A DNA stretch of 10,788 bases from JBQCHF01 sp051953655 (GTDB taxonomy: Bacteria > Actinomycetota > Actinomycetes > Motilibacterales > Motilibacteraceae). Both the position numbers and the translations under genes were made by a program. Location: NCBI GenBank assembly GCA_051953655.1, contig JBQCIO010000241.1, positions 1 through 10,788 on the forward strand, read 5' to 3'. The notes under the pieces are model-generated. The model worked only from the letters and a program-made list of their open reading frames with translations, was not told the origin of the DNA and did not search any database. This document shows positions 5,529 to 10,788 of this stretch, piece after piece; within the stretch, counting starts at the first letter, position 1; each line of letters starts with the position of its first letter.

Positions 5529-6404
5529 TCAGCGACCCGCCGACGGACGACGGCGGGCGGCGAGCCAGACCAGCCCCGCCGTGGCCGCGCCGGCGGCCAG
5601 GGCGACGGCGGCCAGCGCCGGCGGCGGGGGCAGGGGCACCCTCCCCACCCGCTCGCGCAGGGAGACCGGGCGGCTGAACACCAGCACCGGCCACTCGCGG
5701 GCCAGCGCCTCCTTGCGCAGCGCGCGGTCGGGGTTGACCGCGTGCGGGTGGCCGACCTCCTCCAGCATCGGCAGGTCGGTCACCGAGTCGCTGTAGGCGT
5801 AGCAGCGCGAGAGGTCGTAGCCCTCCTGCTCGGCCAGCTCGCGGACCGCGCTGGCCTTGTGGTCGCCGTAGGCGTAGAAGGCGATCTCGCCGGTGTAGAG
5901 CCCGTCCTTCGCCACCATCCGGGTGGCCACCACGCGGTCCGCGCCGAGCAGCTCGCCGATGGGCTCGACGACCTCGGCGCCGGAGGAGCTCACGATGACC
6001 ACGTCGCGGCCGGCGGCGTGGTGCTGCTCGATGAGCGCCGCGGCCTCCTCGTAGATGAGCGGGTCGATCAGCTCGTGCAGCGTCTCGGCCACGATGTCCT
6101 GCACCTGCTGCACCGGCCAGCCGGTGCACAGCGCGGACAGGTACTCGCGCATCCGCTCCATCTGGTCGTGGTCCGCCCCGCCCACCAGGTAGACGAACTG
6201 CGCGTAGGCGCTCTTCAGCACGGCCCGACGGTTGATCAGTCCGCCGTGGTAGAAGGGCCGCGAGAACGCCAGCGTGCTGGACTTGGCGATGATCGTCTTG
6301 TCCAGGTCGAAGAAGGCGGCCGACCTAAGCGGCACCGGGTGGCTGCGGTCCTGCGCCGGGGCGCCGTCGGGCGCGGGCGGATGCGGCTGCACGCTGCCGA
6401 GCAT
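5529..6404 (-). CDS. HAD-IB family hydrolase (SerB-like phosphatase) with C-terminal membrane segment
   Basis: The product has 291 residues and all HAD motifs: motif I FFDLDKT with nucleophile D33 and acid/base D35; motif II VIVSSSG (about 136-142); the motif III lysine in DHKA (K183); motif IV YSDSVTDLPML with D206 and D210. The helical cap lies between motifs I and II, as in the SerB/HAD-IB subfamily. It should hydrolyse a phosphomonoester using Mg2+; the substrate is unknown, and the subfamily match does not establish phosphoserine phosphatase. A Pro/Ala-rich helix at about 259-284 followed by RRR suggests membrane attachment at the C-terminus. ATG 6404 leaves about 30 residues before motif I; ATG 6452 is in frame with a GGAG immediately adjacent and remains possible. 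The gene diverges from ssd, the same arrangement I recall for mycobacterial Rv3661 and Rv3660c. Confidence 0.92.
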   Translation of the reverse strand: MLGSVQPHPPAPDGAPAQDRSHPVPLRSAAFFDLDKTIIAKSSTLAFSRPFYHGGLINRRAVLKSAYAQFVYLVGGADHDQMERMREYLSALCTGWPVQQVQDIVAETLHELIDPLIYEEAAALIEQHHAAGRDVVIVSSSGAEVVEPIGELLGADRVVATRMVAKDGLYTGEIAFYAYGDHKASAVRELAEQEGYDLSRCYAYSDSVTDLPMLEEVGHPHAVNPDRALRKEALAREWPVLVFSRPVSLRERVGRVPLPPPPALAAVALAAGAATAGLVWLAARRRPSAGR

Positions 6405-6541
6405 AGGTGCGCCGGCCCGGCGGCCGCGTCCGGCGGACCCCGGTCGGGACATCTCCGGGATAGGCGCGGATGACGGCTGTTTGCGGGAGTGACCGCTCGG
6501 GTACACGATGGCTGCGCCGGCGCGAGAGCGCCCGCGTGGTC

Positions 6542-6572
6542 CGGTCGGACTCATCCCCCCCGGGTCCGACCG
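6542..6572. repeat. 9-bp inverted repeat upstream of the terminator-like hairpin
   Basis: CGGTCGGAC (6542-6550) pairs with GTCCGACCG (6564-6572) over a 13-base loop. It stands four bases before the stronger hairpin at 6577-6611, so the two would stack in one short transcript. Confidence 0.55.
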
Positions 6573-6576
6573 TGAC

Positions 6577-6611
6577 GACGGCCCCCGCCATCCCCCCCGG
6601 CGGGGGCCGTC
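6577..6611 (+). terminator. Strong 13-bp GC stem-loop, terminator-like on the + strand
   Basis: GACGGCCCCCGCC (6577-6589) pairs perfectly with GGCGGGGGCCGTC (6599-6611) around a nine-base loop, followed on the + strand by ACCTTTCTCC, a poor T-tract. It lies 292 bases before ssd and downstream of no + strand gene, so it would act on a leader transcript (attenuator) or end a small RNA. Confidence 0.5.
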
Positions 6612-6647
6612 ACCTTTCTCCGCCGACGCTCCGGGAGTCTTCTGCGA

Positions 6648-6698
6648 CTCTCCCGGGGCTCTCTCCCGGGGCTTCCTCTGGGGCTCTTCCGGGCCTCT
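6648..6698. repeat. Degenerate 13-bp tandem repeat (about four units)
   Basis: CTCTCCCGGGGCT occurs twice back to back (6648-6660 and 6661-6673). A 12-base variant (TCCTCTGGGGCT, 6674-6685) and a poorer copy (6686-6698) follow. The + strand is pyrimidine-rich with GGG blocks. It may be slippage-prone filler; no function is evident. Confidence 0.6.
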
Positions 6699-6761
6699 CC
6701 TCGACGCCGGCTCCGCCGTGCCTCGAGCGCCCGGAGCCGTCCCCTTCAGCTCCCTGACGGT

Positions 6762-6792
6762 CGTCCACAGCCGGCCTGCGCACCGTCCACAG
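6762..6792. repeat. Twin CGTCCACAG direct repeat, 22-bp period
   Basis: CGTCCACAG is at 6762-6770 and again at 6784-6792, spaced 22 bases start to start, about two helical turns, so both copies face the same side of the DNA. Position upstream of ssd suggests a possible regulator site. It also resembles a DnaA box (TTGTCCACA) with one mismatch in the core. Confidence 0.45.
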
Positions 6793-6903
6793 CGCAGGCG
6801 CGGTCCCCGGCGCGCTCCGGTCGCCCCGGCGCAGGCTGGTCCGGTCCCTCCCGTTCCAGCCACCCCTCGGGCCGAGCGCCGAGGGAGCGAAGGGTGTCCG
6901 CCG

Positions 6904-8022
6904 ATGCCTGCTGCGTCCTCCCCTCCCGATCCCGCCGCCTCCGGCGACCTTCGGCCCCTGCTGCTGACCGGCGACCCCGTCCTGCGCGAGGAGCTCCTGC
7001 GCCTGGCCGCCGTCGCGGGAGTGGAGGTCGACGTCCTGGCCGACGCCGCCGTGCCGGCCCACCGCTGGGCCGCCGCTCCGCTCCTGCTCGTCGGGCCCGA
7101 CCTCCTCCCCGAGCTCGCCCGGCGCCTGCCGACCCGGCGCGACGGCGTGCTCGTCGTCACCGCCGACCTCGACGACGCCGCGGTCTGGGAGCGCGCGGTG
7201 GCCGTCGGTGCCACGGCGGTTCGGGTGCTGCCCGACGACGAGCGGGTGCTCGTCGAGCTGCTCGCCGACGCGGCCGAGGGGGTGCAGCCCGGGCCGGTCG
7301 TCGCCGTGCTCGGGGGGCGCGGCGGGGCCGGGGCCAGCACGGTGGCGGTCGCGCTCGGGGTCACCGCCGGGCACGAGGGGCTGGACTGCTTCCTGGTCGA
7401 CGTCGACCCGCTGGGCGGGGGGATCGACCTCGTGCTCGGAGGCGAGGCGCTGCCGGGTCTGCGCTGGCCGGAGCTGTCGGAGACCCGCGGCCGGCTGGGC
7501 GGTGAGACGCTGCGCGAGGCCGTGCCTGCGGCGGACCCGAGCGGCCGCCTGGCGGTCCTCTCCTACGACCGCGGCGACCCGGTGGTGGTGCAGCCCGGCA
7601 CCGTCGCCGCGGTGGTCTCGGCCGCGCGCCGGGTGAGCGACCTGGTCGTCGTGGACCTTCCGCGCCACCCCGACCCCGGCGCCGACGCGGTGCTGGCCGC
7701 CGCAGACCTCGTCCTCCTCGTCGTGCCGGCGGAGGTGCGGGCGGTCACCGCCGCGGCCCGGGTCGCGCTGCGGGTCGGGATGCTGGCCGACGACCTGCGC
7801 CTGCTCGTCCGCGGCCCCGGCCCGGGGGGCCTGGACGCCGCCACCGCGAGCCAGGTCCTCGGGCTGCCCCTCGCCGGCTCGTTCCGCTCCGAACTCTCGG
7901 TGGCCCGCGCGCTCGAGTGCGGGCTCCCGCCGGCGACGAGCGGGAGGGGCTCGCTGGCCAGGACCTGCCGCCGGCTGCTGCGCGACGTGGTGCCCCGGCC
8001 GGCCTCGAGCAGCCGCCGGTGA
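6904..8022 (+). CDS. ssd: Septum site-determining protein Ssd / CpaE-TadZ-like ATPase of the Tad pilus locus
   Basis: The product has 372 residues. An N-terminal receiver-like alpha/beta part (about 15-128; LLLTGDPVLREELLRLA..VEVDV) precedes a MinD/ParA-type domain. Its P-loop is GGRGGAGAST (137-146): relative to the deviant Walker A KGGxGKT, the signature Lys is Arg139 and the second Lys is Ala144. The A' region is FLVDVDPLGGGIDLVLGG (163-180; D166, D168) and the Walker B-like strand is VVVDLPR with D251. In Tad systems such proteins place the machine in the cell; mycobacterial Ssd has also been linked to septum regulation. ATG 6904 is chosen for the GAAGGG ribosome site nine bases upstream. 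It is the first gene of the operon, and its TGA overlaps the tadA GTG by four bases. Loss of both lysines makes ordinary ATP hydrolysis doubtful. Confidence 0.92.
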   Translation: MPAASSPPDPAASGDLRPLLLTGDPVLREELLRLAAVAGVEVDVLADAAVPAHRWAAAPLLLVGPDLLPELARRLPTRRDGVLVVTADLDDAAVWERAVAVGATAVRVLPDDERVLVELLADAAEGVQPGPVVAVLGGRGGAGASTVAVALGVTAGHEGLDCFLVDVDPLGGGIDLVLGGEALPGLRWPELSETRGRLGGETLREAVPAADPSGRLAVLSYDRGDPVVVQPGTVAAVVSAARRVSDLVVVDLPRHPDPGADAVLAAADLVLLVVPAEVRAVTAAARVALRVGMLADDLRLLVRGPGPGGLDAATASQVLGLPLAGSFRSELSVARALECGLPPATSGRGSLARTCRRLLRDVVPRPASSSRR

Positions 8023-9275
8023 GCCGGGCGGCGCCTCGCCGCCTCGCCGCCCGCGGGGTCGACGGGGGGCCCGGCCGGTCGCCGGAGACGGCCCCGGCGC
8101 CGGCGGTGGTGGAGGCGGTGCGGGCCCGGCTGACGGCAGCCGGCCGGGAGCCGACCCCGGCCAACGTGGCGGGCACCCTGCGCGAGGTCGTGGGCGTGGT
8201 GGGCGACGCCGAGGTGAGCGAGGTCCTGGGCGCGCTGCGCAGCGAGCTGTCCGGGGCCGGCCCGCTCGAGCCGCTGCTCCGGCTCCCCGGCGTCACCGAC
8301 GTCCTGGTGAACGGGCCGGACGCGGTGTGGATCGACCGCGGACGCGGGCTGGAGCGCGCCCAGGTGTCGCTGGCCGGCGAGCCGGCGGTGCGCCGGCTCG
8401 CGCAGCGGCTCGCCGCCTCCGCCGGGCGCCGTCTCGACGACGCCGCGCCCTGGGTGGACGCGCGGCTGCCCGGAGGTGGCCGGCTGCACGCCGTCCTGCC
8501 CCCGGTGGCGCGCGACGGCACGCTGATCTCGCTGCGCCTCCCCGCGCCCCGGTCCTTCACCCTCGACGAGCTCGAGGCCTCGGGCAGCCTCGCCCCCGCG
8601 CTGGCCAGCGCCCTGCGCGCCCTGGTGCGGGAGCGGGCCGCGCTGCTGGTCACCGGCGGCACCGGCTCGGGCAAGACGACGCTGCTGGGTTGCCTGCTCG
8701 GCCTGGTGGACCCGGCCGAGCGGATCGTCCTGGTCGAGGACTCCGCCGAGCTCGCCCCGGACCACCCGCACGTGGTGCGTCTGGAGGCCCGTCGCGGCAA
8801 CGTCGAGGGGGCCGGGGAGGTCCGGCTGCGCGACCTGGTGCGCCAGGCGCTGCGGATGCGGCCGGACCGCATCGTCGTGGGGGAGGTCCGCGGCGCCGAG
8901 GTCGTCGACCTGCTGGCCGCGCTCAACACCGGCCACGAGGGCGGCTGCGGCACCGTGCACGCCAACGCCCCGTCCGACCTGCCCGCCCGGCTCGAGGCGC
9001 TGGCACTGGCGGCCGGCCTCGACCGTGCCGCCCTGCACAGCCAGGTCGCCGCCGGGCTGCACGCGGTCGTGCACGTGGCCCGGGACGCCCGGGGGCGTCA
9101 CGTCGCCGGCGTCGGTGCCGTCGTGCCCGGCGCCGACGGCCTGGTCCGGGTCGTCCCCGCCCTCGACCGGAGCGGTGGACCCGGGCCGGCCCACGGCGCG
9201 CTCAGCCGGTTCCTGGGCCCCGGGGTCTCAGCCGGACCCGGGCCGCACCGCGGGTCCCCGGTGAGCGGCCGGTGA
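8019..9275 (+). CDS. tadA: Tad/Flp pilus motor ATPase TadA (CpaF family, type II/IV secretion ATPase)
   Basis: The product has 418 residues and is a cytoplasmic hexameric ATPase expected to power Flp pilus assembly with TadB and TadC. The order is an Ala/Pro-rich start, an N-terminal domain with TDVLVNGPDAVWIDRGRG (93-110), then the RecA-like core. Walker A is GGTGSGKTT (213-221), the Asp box VLVEDSAEL (237-245), Walker B RIVVGEVRG (284-292), and the His box GHEGGCGTVHA (305-315). All catalytic residues are present and the length is normal for an actinobacterial TadA, with a Pro/Gly-rich C-terminal tail from about 385. GTG 8019 overlaps the ssd stop (GTGA), which suggests translational coupling and is preferred over the in-frame GTG 7917 inside ssd. 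The stop overlaps the tadB start. Confidence 0.97.
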   Translation: MSRAAPRRLAARGVDGGPGRSPETAPAPAVVEAVRARLTAAGREPTPANVAGTLREVVGVVGDAEVSEVLGALRSELSGAGPLEPLLRLPGVTDVLVNGPDAVWIDRGRGLERAQVSLAGEPAVRRLAQRLAASAGRRLDDAAPWVDARLPGGGRLHAVLPPVARDGTLISLRLPAPRSFTLDELEASGSLAPALASALRALVRERAALLVTGGTGSGKTTLLGCLLGLVDPAERIVLVEDSAELAPDHPHVVRLEARRGNVEGAGEVRLRDLVRQALRMRPDRIVVGEVRGAEVVDLLAALNTGHEGGCGTVHANAPSDLPARLEALALAAGLDRAALHSQVAAGLHAVVHVARDARGRHVAGVGAVVPGADGLVRVVPALDRSGGPGPAHGALSRFLGPGVSAGPGPHRGSPVSGR

Positions 9276-10030
9276 TGCAGGTGCTCGCCCGGCCGGCGCT
9301 CGCCGGCCTGCTCGTCGCGGCCGGTGTGCTGGTCCTGAGGTCGCCCGGGGCGCGGCGGCGGGTGGGACGGGTGGGTGCGCCCGCGGCGTCGGATCGGGTG
9401 GGTGGCGGTGCCCGCGGCTGGGTCCGGCTCCGGGGTCTCGTCGGGGCGCGGGCGCCGGCCGCCCTCGTCGCCGCCCGCCGTGCGGCCCTGGTGGAGGTCT
9501 GCCGCGCGGTGGCGGCCGAGCTGCGCGCAGGACGCGACCCCGACGGCGCGCTGCTCGTCGCGCTCGAGCCCCTGCTCGAACCGGGAGCGGTCGCGCGTGC
9601 GGTGCAGGCCGAGCTCCTGCCCCTGGTGGTGGCCGCGCGCACCGGGGCCCCGCTGGCGTCGCTGCTGCGCGCGCTCGCGGCCGTGCCCGGCGCGGAGGCG
9701 GCTCGCTCGCTCGCCCTGTGCTGGCAGGTCGCCGGGCAGAGCGGGGTCGGCCTCGCCGCCGCCGTCGAGCGGGTGGGCGAGGGGGCGGCCGCCGACGTCG
9801 CGCTGCGGCGACAGGTGTCGGCCGAGCTGGCCGCGCCGCGGGCCACGGCGCGGCTGCTCGCCGTGCTGCCCCTGCTCGGGGTGCTGATGGGCACGGCGCT
9901 CGGGGCGCGGCCGCTCACGGTCCTGCTCACCACGCCCCTCGGGCTGGGCTGCCTGGCGCTGGGCGGGCTGCTCACCGCGCTGGGCACCTGGTGGGCGGCG
10001 CGCATCGTCCGCTCGGTCCTGCGGCGGTGA
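9275..10030 (+). CDS. tadB: Tad pilus inner-membrane platform protein TadB (T2SSF domain)
   Basis: The product has 251 residues. A short membrane helix at about 5-21 is followed by a basic cytoplasmic region and the type II secretion F (GspF-like) domain at about 70-190, with the typical VCRAVAAELRAGRDPDGAL and CWQVAGQSGVGLAAAVERV segments. Two hydrophobic segments follow at about 192-210 and 222-245. With TadC it should form the membrane platform turned by TadA. ATG 9275 overlaps the tadA TGA (TGATG); the adjacent in-frame GTG 9272 would add one residue and give a GTGA overlap, and the sequence does not decide between them. The stop overlaps the tadC GTG. Nothing looks broken. Confidence 0.93.
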   Translation: MQVLARPALAGLLVAAGVLVLRSPGARRRVGRVGAPAASDRVGGGARGWVRLRGLVGARAPAALVAARRAALVEVCRAVAAELRAGRDPDGALLVALEPLLEPGAVARAVQAELLPLVVAARTGAPLASLLRALAAVPGAEAARSLALCWQVAGQSGVGLAAAVERVGEGAAADVALRRQVSAELAAPRATARLLAVLPLLGVLMGTALGARPLTVLLTTPLGLGCLALGGLLTALGTWWAARIVRSVLRR

Positions 10031-10788
10031 TCGTCCTCGTGGCGGCCTGCACCCTGGCCGGCGTCCTCCTGCTCGGGCCGCCGCGGCCGGACCGGCGGCT
10101 GCACCGCCTCCTCGCCCGGGCTCCGGCGGGCGCGCAGCGGTCGGGCGCCGGCACCTCGGCCGGTGGGCGGACGGCGGCGGGCCGAGGCTCCGCGGCACCG
10201 GACTGGGCTCCGGGCCGAGGGGTCCGCTGGTCGGCGGCGGTGGCCGGCGGCGGCGGGGTCGCCCTGCTGCTGGGCGGGGCCCTCGGCGCGCTGACCGGGG
10301 TGGTCGTCGCCGTGGTCGCGCTCCGGGCCCTTCCGCGCCTGGCGGTCGGGGGCGAGGACCCGGGAGCGCTGGTCGAGGACCTGCCGCTGGTCGCCGAGCT
10401 GCTGGCCGCCGCCGTCAGCGCGGGGGTGGAGGTGGGGGCCGCGGCGGCTGCGGTCGCCGCCGTCGTCGACCGTCCGTGGGCCGGGACGCTGTCCCGGGCG
10501 GTCGCGCTGCACCGGCTCGGCGCCGACGCGGCGCAGGCCTGGGGGCGCATGGGCTGCACCGGACCGCCCGGGTCATGGCCGGTGCAGGGAGGCCGCTCGC
10601 ACAACCCCGGGGTGGCGGACCCGCGGCCGCCGGTGGTGGCCGCCTTCGCCCGGTCGATGGCCCGGGCCGTCGGCGGCGGCGCGCCGCTCCCGGAGTCCCA
10701 AACCCGACAGGCGGGGGATGTTCGGCAAGCGCAACGGGCCGCCGCCCACGAGGCCCCGCACCCGGCGGGAGTTCGGATTGTAGGTCCC
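10027..10788 (+). CDS. tadC: Tad pilus platform protein TadC (T2SSF domain), 3' end cut by the window, anomalous C-terminal third
   Basis: GTG 10027 overlaps the tadB stop by four bases, and the frame stays open to the last base (254 codons). An N-terminal hydrophobic segment (1-17), a basic linker and a membrane pair (about 71-100) precede the F domain start DLPLVAELLAAAVSAGVEVGAA (118-139) with ALHRLGADAAQAW (160-172). Then about 23 residues (176-198) read like an insertion of unrelated Gly/Pro-rich sequence before PPVVAAFARSMARAVGGGAPL resumes the family pattern. The final 35 residues still resemble the conserved TadC helix (TRQAGDVRQAQRAAAHEA.H.AGVRIVGP) but contain unexpected Gln, Pro and A/T-ending codons (CAA, CGA, GAT, GTT, ATT, GTA). 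The end may be a poor-quality contig edge or a decaying gene. TadC function with TadB and TadA is expected if intact. Confidence 0.75.
   Translation, partial: MIVLVAACTLAGVLLLGPPRPDRRLHRLLARAPAGAQRSGAGTSAGGRTAAGRGSAAPDWAPGRGVRWSAAVAGGGGVALLLGGALGALTGVVVAVVALRALPRLAVGGEDPGALVEDLPLVAELLAAAVSAGVEVGAAAAAVAAVVDRPWAGTLSRAVALHRLGADAAQAWGRMGCTGPPGSWPVQGGRSHNPGVADPRPPVVAAFARSMARAVGGGAPLPESQTRQAGDVRQAQRAAAHEAPHPAGVRIVGP
10554..10587. repeat. 9-bp inverted repeat inside the odd stretch of tadC
   Basis: CTGCACCGG (10554-10562) is mirrored by CCGGTGCAG (10579-10587). The same CTGCACCGG also occurs at 10507-10515, where it encodes the expected LHR of the F domain. The extra copies coincide with the insertion-like residues 176-187 of TadC, so they may be a local rearrangement or assembly artefact. 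Confidence 0.5.

Larger units (their letters stand above)
6405..6903. other. Divergent intergenic region between the HAD gene and ssd
   Basis: These 499 bases hold no convincing gene: open frames on both strands are Pro/Arg/Gly/Ser low-complexity. They contain two adjacent hairpins (6542-6572 and 6577-6611), a degenerate tandem repeat (6648-6698) and a twin 9-mer (6762-6792), listed separately. A poor promoter match (TTGCGG at 6481-6486, CACGAT at 6504-6509, spacing 17) could drive a short + transcript that ends at the second hairpin. The ribosome site for ssd is GAAGGG at 6889-6894. I cannot place the main promoter of the tad operon with confidence. Confidence 0.6.

Noticed and set aside
6762..6792. 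Replication origin suggested by the near-DnaA boxes
   Set aside because: Only two imperfect copies, no AT-rich stretch and no dnaA or dnaN nearby.
1..10788. CRISPR array, tRNA, rRNA, insertion sequence or phage genes
   Set aside because: No regularly spaced repeats, no tRNA-like cloverleaf, no rRNA sequence and no transposase or phage motifs were seen in the window.

Overview
The window comes from a very GC-rich bacterial chromosome with strongly GC-biased third codon positions, frequent GTG starts, GTGA-type overlaps between neighbouring genes and a TAGGGT-type promoter. This fits Actinomycetota. The gene content (Ssd-TadABC locus beside a divergent SerB-like HAD phosphatase) suggests a Geodermatophilaceae-like or related actinomycete, but the genus is inference.

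Layout. Bases 1-266 are the 3' end of a secreted or anchored protein on the + strand. Bases 267-625 are non-coding and hold a 238-bp nested inverted-repeat element. A class I methyltransferase (-) and a degenerate Fic-like protein (+) then diverge from one very short promoter region whose palindromic -10 box appears to serve both directions, both apparently leaderless. Bases 2394-5471 (-) carry three full-length members of one family of single-pass membrane proteins (336, 338 and 178 residues), with a possible 52-residue ORF among them. The partial gene at the left edge belongs to the same family. Each extracytoplasmic module is a beta-rich stretch with one conserved cysteine pair. The 336 and 338 proteins have two modules and the 178 protein has one.

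Bases 5529-6404 (-) encode a HAD-IB phosphatase with a C-terminal membrane segment. A 499-bp gap with hairpins and short repeats separates it from the + strand operon ssd-tadA-tadB-tadC (6904 to the window end), whose genes overlap by 1-4 bases. These are the cytoplasmic and inner-membrane core of a Flp-type (Tad) pilus machine: an Ssd/CpaE-like localisation ATPase, the TadA motor ATPase, and the TadB and TadC platform proteins. The Flp pilin and pseudopilin genes expected downstream lie outside the window. The last 250 bases of tadC are odd in composition and alignment, so either the gene is decaying or the sequence there is poor.

The divergent HAD/ssd arrangement matches the one I recall from mycobacteria (Rv3661/Rv3660c). 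The most novel-looking content is the Cys-pair module protein family next to this locus and the nested inverted-repeat element. Nothing in the sequence proves that the family works with the pilus.
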